Assembly: GCF_002091985.1 (NCBI RefSeq)
Contig: NZ_MKKX01000018.1
Span: 188,501-252,500 of the forward strand
Reading direction: 5' to 3'
Length of the DNA stretch: 64,000 bases
From: Rhodococcus sp. 1163
Lineage (GTDB): Bacteria; Actinomycetota; Actinomycetes; Mycobacteriales; Mycobacteriaceae
The notes below the pieces were generated by a model. The model made no database searches. It had not been told where the DNA came from and saw nothing but the letters and a program-made list of their open reading frames with translations. Position 1 is the stretch's first letter, and each line of letters opens with the position of its first letter. Made by a program: the position numbers and the translations under genes. Shown in pieces: positions 9,515 to 19,291 of this stretch.

Positions 9515-10279
9515 CTACTTCTTCCCTGTGTTCGGTATCGCCCAACTCGGTGGACGCTTGTGCAGAAAGGCCATCATCCCTTCTCGCGCCTCCTCCGATT
9601 CGAACAGCCTGGCCGAATGTGCGGCGAGAACCTCTCCGCGAAGATCGAATTCGGCGAGTATCGGGGCGGTGGTCAACCATTTCGACTCCGCCAGCCCTTG
9701 CGGTGACGCCTGAGAAATCGTTGCGACAAGTTCCGCGATCGTCGACGCCGGATCCGAACTTGCTGCACTGATCAACCCGATGGCCTCGGCTTCGTGGGCC
9801 CCGAACTTCTCACCGGTCAGAAAGTATCGGCTCGCTGCCCGCGAACCGAGTCGAGGAAGGACAGTGAGCGAGATGACGGACGGCGCGAGCCCGAGGCGGG
9901 CCTCGGTCAGCGCAAACGTACTGCCGGGCCCGGCCACGACGATGTCACAGGCACCGACGAGCCCCATTCCTCCTGCGCGCACATGGCCGTCGATCTTTCC
10001 GATGACCGGCTTGGGTGTCTCGAGGATCAACCGTAGTAACCCCAGCATCTGGGCGGTTCTGCCCTCGACCGAACCACCGGCCTCGGACATGTCGGCTCCG
10101 GCGCAGAAGGTGTTGCCCGTGTGCGCGAGTACGACCGCACGAATAGCAGGGTCCTTGCCTGCATCGACGAGTCCGGCGGTGAGCTCGTCCACCAGGACGG
10201 TGGACAACGCGTTTCGATTGTGCGGTGTGTCCAGGGTCAGCGTGGTCACTGCATCCGCGGTGTGAACCTGCACTGCCAT
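9515..10279 (-). CDS. echA7: Enoyl-CoA hydratase/isomerase (EchA7-like)
   Basis: A 254-residue crotonase-fold protein. CAGADMSE (about residues 59-66) and RAGGMGLVGACDIVVAG (about 101-117) form the oxyanion hole, and FALTEARLGLAP carries the usual catalytic-region Glu. It would hydrate the unsaturated acyl-CoA made by the neighbouring dehydrogenases or carboxylase. Its ATG shares a base with the stop of the upstream acyl-CoA dehydrogenase gene. The gene order matches the Mycobacterium tuberculosis echA7-fadE10-accA2-accD2-fadE13 block, from which I take the symbol. Substrate unknown. Confidence 0.9.
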   Translation of the reverse strand: MAVQVHTADAVTTLTLDTPHNRNALSTVLVDELTAGLVDAGKDPAIRAVVLAHTGNTFCAGADMSEAGGSVEGRTAQMLGLLRLILETPKPVIGKIDGHVRAGGMGLVGACDIVVAGPGSTFALTEARLGLAPSVISLTVLPRLGSRAASRYFLTGEKFGAHEAEAIGLISAASSDPASTIAELVATISQASPQGLAESKWLTTAPILAEFDLRGEVLAAHSARLFESEEAREGMMAFLHKRPPSWAIPNTGKK

Positions 10280-11439
10280 CAGTACGACCTCGGCAAGCCC
10301 AGCGAATGCTGCGAGACGAAGTTCAGGATCATCTCGCGGCTGACCGGCGCAACACGGCCGATACGAACGGCGCCGAGCATCGAAGCCAGTCCGTACTCCT
10401 CGGTCAGGCCCGCGCCGCCGTGGGTCTGAATGGCCTGATCGAGCGCTTTGATGCTCGCCTCTGCTGCTGCGTACTTGGCCATGTTCGCGGCCTCCGCAGC
10501 ACCGAAATCGTCACCGCTGTCGTAGAGAACTGCGGCTTTCTGCATCATCAGCTTGGCGAGCTCGAGCTCGATCTTGACCTGCGCGAGCGGATGCGCCAAA
10601 CCCTGATGCGCACCGATCGGCGTCTTCCACACCGTGCGTTGATTGGCGTACTTCACCGCGGCGTCGAGTGCGTAGCGCCCCATGCCGACCGCCATCGCGG
10701 CACCGAGGATGCGTTCGGGATTGAGCCCGGCGAACAGTTGCATGAGCGCGGCATCGGCTTCACCGACGAGGGCGTCGGCCGGCAACCGAACATCATCGAG
10801 GAACAACGTGAACTGGTGGTCCGGCTCGATGATGTCCATCTGCATCCGAGTCTTCTGGAATCCCTCGGCGTCCGTCGGCACGACGAACAGCGCCGGCTTC
10901 AGCTTGCCGCTCTTGCTGTCTTCCGTCCTGGCGACGATGAGCACGGCATCGGCCTGATCGACCCCGGAGATATAGATCTTGCTGCCGTTGACGATCCAGT
11001 CTTCGCCATCTCTTCTGGCCGTGGTCGTGATCTGATGCGAGTTCGATCCGGCGTCGGGCTCGGTGATCCCGAAGGCCATGATCTTCGACCCGTCGGCAAG
11101 CGCGGTCAACCACGTCTGCTTCTGGTCCTCGGTGCCGTACTTACCGATGATGGTGCCGCATATCGCGGGGCTCACCACAACCAGGAGCAAACCTGCACCA
11201 TGGGCAGAGAGTTCTTCCTGCACGAGCGCGAGCTCGTAGATGCCTGCTCCACCACCGCCGTACTCCTCGGGAAGATTCACCCCCAGGAACCCGAGCTTGC
11301 CTGCTTCGTTCCACAATTCGGTCAGCGGTTCACCACGCCGCGCTTTGGGGAGCACGTAGTCGATGTAGTTGAAGCGCTTGCCGAGAGAAGATACTGCAGT
11401 ACGCAGCGCCTTCTGCTCCTCGGTTTCGATGAAGCTCAT
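10279..11439 (-). CDS. fadE10: Acyl-CoA dehydrogenase (FadE10-like)
   Basis: A 386-residue flavoprotein with the three-domain acyl-CoA dehydrogenase layout. FAD/substrate motifs include MAFGITEPDAGSNSHQI (about residues 121-137) and the RTVWKTPIGAHQGLAHPLAQ segment. The C-terminal TEEYGLA and PVSREMILNF differ from the usual YEGT motif, so the catalytic base may sit elsewhere, as in the isovaleryl-type subgroup. It overlaps accA2 by 4 bp and the hydratase by 1 bp. Confidence 0.92.
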   Translation of the reverse strand: MSFIETEEQKALRTAVSSLGKRFNYIDYVLPKARRGEPLTELWNEAGKLGFLGVNLPEEYGGGGAGIYELALVQEELSAHGAGLLLVVVSPAICGTIIGKYGTEDQKQTWLTALADGSKIMAFGITEPDAGSNSHQITTTARRDGEDWIVNGSKIYISGVDQADAVLIVARTEDSKSGKLKPALFVVPTDAEGFQKTRMQMDIIEPDHQFTLFLDDVRLPADALVGEADAALMQLFAGLNPERILGAAMAVGMGRYALDAAVKYANQRTVWKTPIGAHQGLAHPLAQVKIELELAKLMMQKAAVLYDSGDDFGAAEAANMAKYAAAEASIKALDQAIQTHGGAGLTEEYGLASMLGAVRIGRVAPVSREMILNFVSQHSLGLPRSY

Positions 11440-13481
11440 GTGTTCTCCTCTTCACTCACTACTGCTTCGGTGACTACTGCTTCGGTGACTACTGCTTCGG
11501 TGACTACTGCCTCGGTGACCACGGCGAGTAAGGCACCGACTTCTACCTGCTGTCCCACTTCGACATTCAGCTCGGTGAGTACACCCGCCGCTGGAGCGGT
11601 CACCGTGTGTTCCATCTTCATCGCTTCGAGCCACAGAATCGGCTGACCGGCCGTCACCGTGTCACCTGCTGCCGCGCCGACGCGAACGACGTTGCCCGGC
11701 ATCGGAGCAAGCAGCGATCCCGCCGCCACCTCCTCGCTCGGGTCGGTGAAGCGCGGTGTCCTGACCAACCGAACGGGCCCGAGGGAAGAGTCGACGAAGA
11801 TGTCGACGCCGTATCGTGCGACGTCGAAGAAGCGACGAATACCGTTCTCGTCGAGCACTACTCGCGTAGGCGAACTGGACACCAACCCGACGCCGTCCAG
11901 GGTTGTCGTGAGCCCGTACCGGCCGAGGGTGTATTCGACGGTGATGTCACCGGACTCGACCCCACACAACGAGGCATCGGTTCGGTAAGACTTGCGCTGC
12001 GGCTGGGATGGAAGGTTGCGCCACCCGCTCGGCAGCCCCTTGTCGACACGTGCCGTCCTGCGATTGGCGGCTGCATCGGCAAGCGCAGCAGCGAGTGCCG
12101 ACAGCTGCACTGCATGGACGCCTCCTATCGGACGAGCGAGCGTATCGAGCCCATGGGTGTCGAAGAACGCCGTGTCGGTGTCCCCCGCCACGAAAGCCGG
12201 ATGACGCAGGACATTGACCAGGAGGTCCCGGTTGGTCTTCAATCCGTGAATCTGCGCATTCTGCAATGCTTTCGCCAGCAGCTTCGAAGCCTGCTCACGG
12301 GTAGGTGCATAAGAGATGACCTTGGCCAGCATCGGATCGTAATGAACGCCGACGACAGTGCCACTCTCGATACCCGAATCGACCCTGATACCTGCCTTCT
12401 CGAGAACCGCGAAGTGCGCACCCGGAATCTCGAACCGATGAACCGGCCCACTCTGTGGTTGCCAATCCTGCGACGGGTCCTCCGCATAGAGCCGAACTTC
12501 GATCGAATGGCCCACGGCGACAGGCTGATCTGCTGGCAACGAACCGCCTCCGGCAACGTGGATCTGCAACGCAACCAGATCCAACCCCGTCGTACATTCG
12601 GTGACGGGATGCTCCACCTGAAGGCGAGTGTTCATCTCGAGAAAGAAGAAGTTCCCACTCTCGTCCGCCAGGAATTCGACGGTTCCGGCTCCCTCGTACC
12701 GGATGGCCTCGGTGGCCAAGCGGGCCGCGTCGAAGAGCCGCTGGCGCATACCAGGGACCCGCTCGACGAGTGGCGACGGCGCTTCCTCCACGACCTTCTG
12801 GTGTCGACGCTGCAGCGAGCACTCTCGCTCGCCGACCGTCCACACGTTGCCCTGACGGTCGGCCATGACCTGTACCTCGATGTGGCGACCGGTTTCGATG
12901 TATCGCTCGCAGAACACCGTCGAGTCACCGAATGCCGACAATGCTTCCCGCTGTGCCGCTTCGATTTCTGCATGCAGCGCGGCAAGTTCACGCACGATCC
13001 GCATGCCTCGTCCGCCGCCACCCGCAGATGCCTTGACGAGAACCGGGAGCTCGTCCTCGCCGATCGCCGCCGGATCGAGCTGCGTCAGCACCGGCACCCC
13101 GGCGTCGGCCATCATCTTCTTGGACTCGACCTTGCTGCCCATCAGTTCGATGGCCTCGGCCGGCGGTCCGATCCAGATCAAACCCGCGTCCTGCACCTGC
13201 TGCGCGAATTCCGCATTCTCGGAAAGGAACCCGTAACCGGGGTGGACAGCGTCGGCGCCGGCTCGGATCGCTGCTGCGATGACGAGTTCGCCGCGCAGGT
13301 ACGTCTCGGCCGAGGAATTTCCGGGCAAACGTACCGCGGTGTCGGCTTCCCGCACGTGCGGAGAATCCGCGTCGGCGTCGGAGAAGACGGCAACGGTGTC
13401 GATGCCCTCGCGACGGCAGGAAGCGAAGACGCGTCGCGCGATTTCGCCGCGGTTGGCGACCAGGATCGAGTTGACAGTCAT
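11436..13481 (-). CDS. accA2: Acyl-CoA carboxylase alpha subunit: biotin carboxylase plus biotin carrier (AccA2-like)
   Basis: A 681-residue subunit starting MTVNSILVANRGEIARRV. The biotin carboxylase domain fills the first 450 residues, with ATP-grasp loop KASAGGGGRGMRIV. A linker follows, then the biotin carrier domain with EAMKMEHT, whose second Lys is the biotinylation site. The chain ends in an unusual run of VVTEA repeats after the carrier domain, encoded by a 15-bp tandem repeat. It follows accD2 by 5 bp. With AccD2 it carboxylates an acyl-CoA; by context this is a 3-methyl-branched enoyl-CoA of the methylcrotonyl or geranyl type, which is inference. Confidence 0.93.
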   Translation of the reverse strand: MTVNSILVANRGEIARRVFASCRREGIDTVAVFSDADADSPHVREADTAVRLPGNSSAETYLRGELVIAAAIRAGADAVHPGYGFLSENAEFAQQVQDAGLIWIGPPAEAIELMGSKVESKKMMADAGVPVLTQLDPAAIGEDELPVLVKASAGGGGRGMRIVRELAALHAEIEAAQREALSAFGDSTVFCERYIETGRHIEVQVMADRQGNVWTVGERECSLQRRHQKVVEEAPSPLVERVPGMRQRLFDAARLATEAIRYEGAGTVEFLADESGNFFFLEMNTRLQVEHPVTECTTGLDLVALQIHVAGGGSLPADQPVAVGHSIEVRLYAEDPSQDWQPQSGPVHRFEIPGAHFAVLEKAGIRVDSGIESGTVVGVHYDPMLAKVISYAPTREQASKLLAKALQNAQIHGLKTNRDLLVNVLRHPAFVAGDTDTAFFDTHGLDTLARPIGGVHAVQLSALAAALADAAANRRTARVDKGLPSGWRNLPSQPQRKSYRTDASLCGVESGDITVEYTLGRYGLTTTLDGVGLVSSSPTRVVLDENGIRRFFDVARYGVDIFVDSSLGPVRLVRTPRFTDPSEEVAAGSLLAPMPGNVVRVGAAAGDTVTAGQPILWLEAMKMEHTVTAPAAGVLTELNVEVGQQVEVGALLAVVTEAVVTEAVVTEAVVTEAVVSEEENT
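11458..11517. repeat. 15-bp tandem repeat in the 3' end of accA2
   Basis: Four consecutive copies of ACTACTGCTTCGGTG (the fourth with one T-to-C change) encode the VVTEA pentapeptide repeats at the AccA2 C-terminus. The near-identity at DNA level suggests recent expansion by slippage. The reading frame is kept whatever the copy number. Confidence 0.9.
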
Positions 13482-13486
13482 ATGCG

Positions 13487-15085
13487 TCACATCCGGAAGA
13501 CACCGAAGTTCGCGGTGCCTTCGATCGGGGCAGAGGCGATGGCCGAGAGGCACATTCCCACTACCGTACGGGTGTCACGGGGGTCGATCACTCCGTCGTC
13601 GTACAGGCGACCGGAGAGGAACAGTGGCAGCGACTCCGCGTCGATCTGCTTCTCGATCATCGCGCGCATGCCGGCGTCTGCTGCTTCGTCGAACACCTGG
13701 CCGCGACCTTCGGCAGCAGCACGTCCGACGATGGAGATGACACCGGCGAGTTGGGCACCGCCCATGACCGCGGACTTGCTCGACGGCCAGGCGAACAGAA
13801 AGCGTGGGTCGAAGGCCCGCCCACACATGCCGTAGTGACCCGCACCGTACGACGCGCCCAGCAGGATGGAGATGTGCGGGACAGTGGAGTTGGAGACGGC
13901 GTTGATCATCATCGAACCGTGCTTGATCATGCCGCCTTCCTCGTACTCCTTGCCGACCATGTAGCCGGTGGTGTTGTGCAGGAAGAGAAGTGGTGTGTTC
14001 GAGCGGTTGGCGAGCTGGATGAACTGTGTCGCCTTCTGCGATTCCTCACTGAACAGGACGCCTCGCGCGTTGGCGAGAATGCCGATCGGGTAGCCGTGTA
14101 GTTCGGCCCAGCCGGTAACGAGCGAAGACCCGTACATCGGCTTGAACTCGTCGAAATCGGAACCGTCGACGATGCGAGCGATGACCTCGCGCGGATCGAA
14201 CGGAATCTTCAGGTCGGTGGGAACTATGCCGAGGAGTTCTTCGGGATCAGCGAGGGGTTCGATGACGTCGGCGCGCGGTTCCGGGCCCTGTTTCTTCCAG
14301 TTCAAACGCTCGACGATACTGCGACCGATGCGAATGGCGTCCTGCTCATCGACGGCGAAATAGTCTGCGAGACCGGACTTTCGGGCATGCATTTCGGCAC
14401 CTCCGAGTGACTCGTCGTCGGATTCCTCACCGGTGGCCATCTTCACCAGCGGGGGTCCGGCCAGGAATACCTTGGACTGTTCCTTGATCATGACCACGTG
14501 GTCAGAGAGGCCGGGAATGTACGCACCACCCGCGGTGGAGTTACCGAAAACGAGGGCGATGGTGGGGATGCCCGCAGCCGACAGTTGTGTGAGGTCACGG
14601 AACATGCGGCCGCCAGGAATGAAAACTTCCTTCTGCGTCGGCAGATCGGCGCCACCGGACTCGACGAGCGAGATGACCGGCAGACGGTTCTGCATAGCGA
14701 TGTCGTTGGCGCGGAACCCCTTCTTCAACGTCCACGGGTTGCTGGCACCGCCGCGGACCGTCGGATCGTTTGCCACGATCAGGCATTCGATGCCGCAGAC
14801 GACGCCGATGCCCACCACCGTGCTGGCGCCGACCGGAAAGTCGCTGCCCCAGGCAGCAAGTGGGCATAGTTCGAGGAACGCCGAGTCCTCGTCGACGAGT
14901 AACTCGATGCGTTCGCGGGCAAGGAGTTTGCCGCGCCCCCGATGACGCTCGATGTACTTCTCGCCTCCGCCGAGCAGAGCCTTGGTGTGCTCGACATCGA
15001 TCTCGGCGAGTTTGGTGTTCATCGCCTCGGTTGCCTCGACGTACTGCGCGGAGGCAGTGTCGAGAGTGGACTTCAGCACGCTCAT
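13487..15085 (-). CDS. accD2: Acyl-CoA carboxylase beta subunit, carboxyltransferase (AccD2-like)
   Basis: A 532-residue carboxyltransferase that moves the carboxyl group from biotin to the acyl-CoA. The crotonase-like oxyanion elements are visible in LVESGGADLPTQ and in GNSTAGGAYIPGLSDHVVM in the N-terminal half, and in GASYGAGHYGMCGRAFDPRF and the WPSSKSAVMGG block in the C-terminal half. The sequence type is closest to methylcrotonyl/geranyl-CoA carboxylase beta subunits rather than propionyl-CoA ones. The ATG at 15085 overlaps the fadE13 stop (ATGA), which fixes the start. Confidence 0.93.
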   Translation of the reverse strand: MSVLKSTLDTASAQYVEATEAMNTKLAEIDVEHTKALLGGGEKYIERHRGRGKLLARERIELLVDEDSAFLELCPLAAWGSDFPVGASTVVGIGVVCGIECLIVANDPTVRGGASNPWTLKKGFRANDIAMQNRLPVISLVESGGADLPTQKEVFIPGGRMFRDLTQLSAAGIPTIALVFGNSTAGGAYIPGLSDHVVMIKEQSKVFLAGPPLVKMATGEESDDESLGGAEMHARKSGLADYFAVDEQDAIRIGRSIVERLNWKKQGPEPRADVIEPLADPEELLGIVPTDLKIPFDPREVIARIVDGSDFDEFKPMYGSSLVTGWAELHGYPIGILANARGVLFSEESQKATQFIQLANRSNTPLLFLHNTTGYMVGKEYEEGGMIKHGSMMINAVSNSTVPHISILLGASYGAGHYGMCGRAFDPRFLFAWPSSKSAVMGGAQLAGVISIVGRAAAEGRGQVFDEAADAGMRAMIEKQIDAESLPLFLSGRLYDDGVIDPRDTRTVVGMCLSAIASAPIEGTANFGVFRM

Positions 15086-16230
15086 GCCTGATACCCCAAT
15101 CGTTTTGCTGCAAGTCCTGTCAGAATTTCGGTCGTGCCGCCGCCGATGCCGAGGATGCGCATGTCGCGGTATTGCCGCTCGACTTCGCTTTCGCACATGT
15201 AGCCCAGGCCGCCGAACAGCTGAACTGCCTGGTTGGCCACCCACTCACCGGCCTCGACGGCAGTGTTCTTCGCGAAACACACCTCGGCGATGAAGTCGTT
15301 GCTCGATTCGAGGGACTGCTCCACGAGATAATGCGTGTACACCCGCGCAACGTCGATCTTGCGCGCCATCTCGGTGACCGTGTTCTGCACGGACTGCCTG
15401 GCGATGAGCGGTTTGCCGAAAGTTTCACGATCGCGGACCCACTGCAGAGTCAGATCCAAGCAGCGTTGGGCGCTGGAGTACGCCTGCGCGGCGAGAGCGA
15501 TACGTTCGGTGAGGAAGGCCTGCGCAATCTGCGCGAAACCGGAGTTCTCGGCCCCGACGAGATTGCCCACCGGCACTCGGGCGTCGGTGAACGACAGCTC
15601 CGCGGTGTCGGAGGCACGCCAGCCCATCTTCTCGAGTTTGCTCGTCACCTCGAAACCTGGTGTGTCCTTCTCGATCACGAGTAGCGACACCCCCGCTGCC
15701 CCGTCGCCGCCGGTACGCACCGCCGTGACGACGAAGTCCGCGCGGCAGCCCGAGGTGATGTACGTTTTGGCGCCGTTGACGACATAGTGGTCACCGTCTT
15801 TCACGGCCTTGGTCCGCAGATGCCCGACGTCGGAGCCGCCACCGGGTTCGGTGATGGCCAGCGAACCGATTTTCTCGCCGGCGAGGGTCGGTCGAACCCA
15901 CCTGTCGATCTGCTCGGTGTCGCCTGCGGCCACCAGATGCGGCAGCGCGATTCCACCGGTGAACAACGATGCGAACAATCCACCAGAGGCACCGGCCTGG
16001 TGGATTTCCTCGCAGATGACGACGGCGTCGGCGAAGTCCCCGCCCTCACCACCCACACTCTCCGGGAAACCTGCGCCGAGCAAACCGAGTGCCGCAGCTT
16101 TCCGATGGAGCTCGCGGGGTAGCTCCCCCGCTGCTTCCCAATCGTTCAGGTACGGCACTATGTCGTGTTCGACGAAGCTACGCACGGTCTTTCGGAGTTG
16201 CTCGCGCTCGGGAGTATTCCATATCGTCAT
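15082..16230 (-). CDS. fadE13: Acyl-CoA dehydrogenase (FadE13-like)
   Basis: A 382-residue flavoprotein with the FAD motif SLAITEPGGGSDVGHLRT (about residues 118-135), RDRETFGKPLIARQSVQNT and the C-terminal QLFGGLGYMCESEVERQYRDMRILGIGGGTTEI. The usual catalytic YEGT is IGGGT here, as in several isovaleryl/citronellyl-type enzymes that use a Glu in another helix. The ATG overlaps the stop of the AtuA-like gene by 4 bp. Likely makes the 2,3-enoyl-CoA substrate for the carboxylase. Confidence 0.92.
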   Translation of the reverse strand: MTIWNTPEREQLRKTVRSFVEHDIVPYLNDWEAAGELPRELHRKAAALGLLGAGFPESVGGEGGDFADAVVICEEIHQAGASGGLFASLFTGGIALPHLVAAGDTEQIDRWVRPTLAGEKIGSLAITEPGGGSDVGHLRTKAVKDGDHYVVNGAKTYITSGCRADFVVTAVRTGGDGAAGVSLLVIEKDTPGFEVTSKLEKMGWRASDTAELSFTDARVPVGNLVGAENSGFAQIAQAFLTERIALAAQAYSSAQRCLDLTLQWVRDRETFGKPLIARQSVQNTVTEMARKIDVARVYTHYLVEQSLESSNDFIAEVCFAKNTAVEAGEWVANQAVQLFGGLGYMCESEVERQYRDMRILGIGGGTTEILTGLAAKRLGYQA

Positions 16231-17921
16231 GAGAGTGTCCCTGTGAAGACGAGAGTTTCGGGAATGTCGATGTGGCGCGAACGCAGCCATTCACCGAGCC
16301 CCTTGGCCTGTGGATCGAAACGAGCCTGCGACGCAACGCCTTCTCCGAGGATTCCTTCGATGACGAAGTTGACGGCCCGCAGTTTCGGAAGAACGTGTCT
16401 GGTGACGACGAGATCCGCGGTCTCCGGCAGCATGAGTGCGACCTGCTCGACCGTCAAAGCGTGAGCCAGCCAAGCAAATTCGTCGTCCGTGCGAACCCAG
16501 ACGCCGACGTTCGCATTTCCACCCTTGTCTCCGCTGCGTGCGGCGGCAATGGTGCCGAGTGGAACGCGGATGGTCGGTTCCGTCTCTCTCACCGGTGGTA
16601 GGTCTGGTTCGGTCAACGGTTCGAGTTCGAGCGTCTCGGTCGCGGGTTCGATCCCCCGTTGCGTCCCGTCCGGTAGTACGACCACATGTGGCACTTCGCC
16701 GATCGGCACATAGCCGGCGGTGAACACGCCGTACGGCGCTCCGTTCCCGGGAGGTGCCGTCACCGAAAGCCCCGGATAGCTGGCCAGTGCCAGCTCGACC
16801 GCCACCGAGGAGAACTGCCGCTCGACAACATTCGGATCGCTGTCGCGAACGACGCACCGGAGCAGGGCACTCGCGGTTTCCTCGGTCTCGGCGTCGGGCT
16901 TGTCGGTGCGCACGAGCGTCCAGTCGAGTTCGGTCGGCCGCGACGGAAGCCAGGACTCGAACTGCTGCTGCGCCAGTGCGGCTTTGGCCTCGATGTCGAG
17001 GCCGGTCAGGATCAGGGTGAACTCGTTGCGGAATCCGCCGAGTGCGTTGAGAGACACCTTGGCAGTGGGCGGGGGCGCTTCGCCTTTCACGCCGCTGACC
17101 AGCACTCGATCGGCTCCGACCTGTGACACCGACGCTGTGTCGATTCGAGCTGTGGCATCGGGGTTCGCGTAGCGGCCACCGGTGATCTCGTACAGCAGTT
17201 GAGCTGTGACGGTACCGACGCTCACCGCACCCGAGGTGCCTTCGTGTTTGGTGATGACAGACGATCCGTCCGCCTCGATCTCGGCAATCGGGAATCCTGG
17301 CCGCGACATATCCGCGATCTCGGTGAAGAACGAGTAGTTGCCACCGGTAGCCTGCGTACCGCATTCGATGATGTGCCCGGCAACAACCGCTCCGGCGAGA
17401 GCGTCGTAATCGGTTCTGCTCCAACCGAAGTGGGCGGCGGCTGGTCCGACGATAACGGAAGCGTCGGTGACACGCCCGGTGACGACGACGTCGGCACCCG
17501 CGTTCAGCGCCTCGACGATACCCCAGGCCCCGAGGTACGCATTGGCGGTGAGCGGGCTACCGAGGCCGAGTTCTTGGGCCCGCGGTAGCAAGTCGTCGCC
17601 GTGCACATAGGCGATTTCGGCGCCGGTGCCGAGCTTGTCGAGTGCCTCGACCAGGCCACTCGGGTTGAGGCCACCAGCATTCGAGACGATTTTGACGCCC
17701 TTGTCGAGCGCGAGCCCCAGGCAGTCCTCGGCCTGGCGGAGGAAAGTCTTTGCGTAACCGCGAGACTGATCCTTCGCCCGATCACGGCCCAGGATGAGCA
17801 TCGTCAGCTCCGCGAGGTAATCGCCGGTGAGATAGTCGAGTTCGCCGCCCTCGAGCATCTCACGCATCGCCGAGAGTCGGTCGCCGTAGAAGCCGGAACA
17901 GTTGCCGATTCTGACTGTCAT
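16227..17921 (-). CDS. DUF1446 / AtuA-family protein
   Basis: A 564-residue cytosolic protein starting [23 protein letters not shown]. The long N-terminal DUF1446 domain (about residues 3-450, with [17 protein letters not shown] and [13 protein letters not shown]) is followed by a 100-residue domain containing [17 protein letters not shown]. AtuA belongs to the acyclic-terpene (citronellol/geraniol) degradation clusters of Pseudomonas, together with carboxylase and dehydrogenase genes like those here. Its biochemical role is not settled. The ATG overlaps the TIGR03084 stop by 4 bp. Confidence 0.88.
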   Translation of the reverse strand: MTVRIGNCSGFYGDRLSAMREMLEGGELDYLTGDYLAELTMLILGRDRAKDQSRGYAKTFLRQAEDCLGLALDKGVKIVSNAGGLNPSGLVEALDKLGTGAEIAYVHGDDLLPRAQELGLGSPLTANAYLGAWGIVEALNAGADVVVTGRVTDASVIVGPAAAHFGWSRTDYDALAGAVVAGHIIECGTQATGGNYSFFTEIADMSRPGFPIAEIEADGSSVITKHEGTSGAVSVGTVTAQLLYEITGGRYANPDATARIDTASVSQVGADRVLVSGVKGEAPPPTAKVSLNALGGFRNEFTLILTGLDIEAKAALAQQQFESWLPSRPTELDWTLVRTDKPDAETEETASALLRCVVRDSDPNVVERQFSSVAVELALASYPGLSVTAPPGNGAPYGVFTAGYVPIGEVPHVVVLPDGTQRGIEPATETLELEPLTEPDLPPVRETEPTIRVPLGTIAAARSGDKGGNANVGVWVRTDDEFAWLAHALTVEQVALMLPETADLVVTRHVLPKLRAVNFVIEGILGEGVASQARFDPQAKGLGEWLRSRHIDIPETLVFTGTLS

Positions 17922-18715
17922 TGTTTGGTTCGTCCTGGTCCTGGAGGGCCTGCGAAGGCTTGAGCGATGGTCAGCCAGTGCTGAGCGTCCGGTCCGACGG
18001 CTTCGATGTCGAGATTCTCCGGGTGCGCCCGCTGCGTCACCAGCAGACAAAAATCCACCGCCGAGCCGGTGACGCGTTGAGCAGCGTCACCGGGGCCCCA
18101 GGTCCACAGCTCACCCAAGGGGGAGGTCAGCTCGACTCGGAACGGCTCGGACGGCGGAGTCTGTTGGTTGACCACATATGCAAAATCGCGGGTACGGACG
18201 CCGATGTGTGCGACAGCTTCGATGCGCTCGGTCGGCTCGCGGGTGATACCGAGTGCGTCGGCGACATCCTGGCCGTGAGCCCAGGTTTCCATGAGGCGAG
18301 CCGTTGCCATCGAAGCAGCGCTCATGGGCGGTCCGAACCACGGAATCTTGACACCCGACGGGACACGTTTCAGTGCGTCGGTCATCGCATGCCTGCGGGT
18401 GCGCCAGAGCTCGAGGAGTTCAGAATTGCTGGCCTCCTCCGCTGCGGCGCTGTCGACGAAACCAGCGGGATCGGACCATGCAGCCTTCAGCACGCCATCG
18501 AACTCTGCGGCAGCGATCGCATCCCCCGACGCCCCCGCGGTGGTGCGTTCGGCAACATTGTCGGTCCAGGACAGATGCGCGATCTGATGCGCAACGGTCC
18601 ATCCCGGTGCTGGTGTGAGCGTCGCCCACTGGTCTTGTGTCAGTCCAGCAACGAGAGCGTCGAGCGCATCACCCTCGGCGCGGAGGTCATCGACGATCGA
18701 GTCGAGGTCGGCCAT
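17918..18715 (-). CDS. TIGR03084 family DinB-like metal-binding protein
   Basis: A 265-residue protein, first in the operon. [16 protein letters not shown] (about residues 39-54) and [16 protein letters not shown] (about 137-152) provide the His residues typical of the DinB/mycothiol-dependent maleylpyruvate isomerase fold. A C-terminal domain of about 90 residues resembles the SCP2/MDMPI-C type. Members of TIGR03084 are found beside these acyl-CoA genes in Actinobacteria. A thiol- or metal-dependent step is plausible but unproven. The ATG at 18715 has GGAGG just upstream. Confidence 0.85.
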   Translation of the reverse strand: MADLDSIVDDLRAEGDALDALVAGLTQDQWATLTPAPGWTVAHQIAHLSWTDNVAERTTAGASGDAIAAAEFDGVLKAAWSDPAGFVDSAAAEEASNSELLELWRTRRHAMTDALKRVPSGVKIPWFGPPMSAASMATARLMETWAHGQDVADALGITREPTERIEAVAHIGVRTRDFAYVVNQQTPPSEPFRVELTSPLGELWTWGPGDAAQRVTGSAVDFCLLVTQRAHPENLDIEAVGPDAQHWLTIAQAFAGPPGPGRTKQ

Positions 18716-18744
18716 GGAGGAAGTTTCACACCTGATCGATAAAA

Positions 18745-18762
18745 AAGCAAGCACGCTTGCTT
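18745..18762. promoter_or_regulatory. Probable TetR operator at the acyl-CoA operon promoter
   Basis: AAGCAAGCACGCTTGCTT is a perfect 8-2-8 inverted repeat, 30 bp upstream of the first operon gene (start 18715). The operon encodes one TetR regulator (8880-9509), the natural candidate to bind it. A TATCGA hexamer just downstream on the minus strand may be the -10, placing the operator within the promoter. Binding is inferred. Confidence 0.7.
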
Positions 18763-18764
18763 GT

Positions 18765-19290
18765 TAATTGTTGTCGACCCTCCGGCGGTCAGGGGGTGTC
18801 AATCGTCGAGCGAGCACTTCCATGCCATCGACCCCGGGAGTGGGCACCGCGTCGAGCTGGCCGCAGGACGCGAGGGGTTGTCCGGAGAGGAACCGTCGAG
18901 CTCGGCCGGAGGACGAGAGAGCGCTTACGCAGAGCCCAGACTGGCAGACCGCAGGGACAACCATGCCCACGGTTGCGTTGTCGTCGTCGGCCGTTCGCGC
19001 GGGCGCGCGTTGGCGGTCCACCCTTGCCGCGAAGCATCCCTAGCTCGCCTGCGAGCGGGTTCTGAACGATCCGGCGATCGAACTCGACACCGTCGGACTG
19101 GTCGGGGTAGCCGAACCGCCAAAGGGTGCGACTGCAGCACAGGGGCTGACCCCAGAGCCACAGGGCGCCCAACACGCCGCGAGCTGGCCGACCGCAGGCC
19201 AGAGGGCTTCGGGCCGGGATGTTGACGGCATGGTGTATGCACTCGAATTTTGTATTCGACTGCACTACAAGCGAATCGGCGAAGCCAACC
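18765..19290. other. Intergenic region, no supported gene
   Basis: Over 500 bases between the divergent acyl-CoA operon and the HNH gene. Open frames exist on both strands but none has a recognisable protein or a good start. The text is loosely repetitive, with variants of CGAGCTGGCCG-CGCAGG near 18852, 18943 and 19181. It could be decayed coding DNA; I cannot say of what. Confidence 0.4.
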
Positions 19291-19291
19291 C

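Noticed and set aside
13482..13553. Longer N-terminus for the biotin carboxylase subunit starting at 13553
   Set aside because: It would add 24 unrelated residues and overlap accD2 by about 65 bp; the ATG at 13481 begins the conserved ILVANRGEIA sequence.
18745..18762. KstR2-type site
   Set aside because: KstR2-like sites have CAAG and CTTG separated by two bases; here the separation is four, so a dedicated operator of the local TetR is preferred.
18789..19265. Minus-strand frame of 158 codons upstream of the HNH gene
   Set aside because: Arg/Gly/Pro-rich, no recognisable motif, start not preceded by a ribosome-binding site, and overlapping frames on both strands look equally coding.
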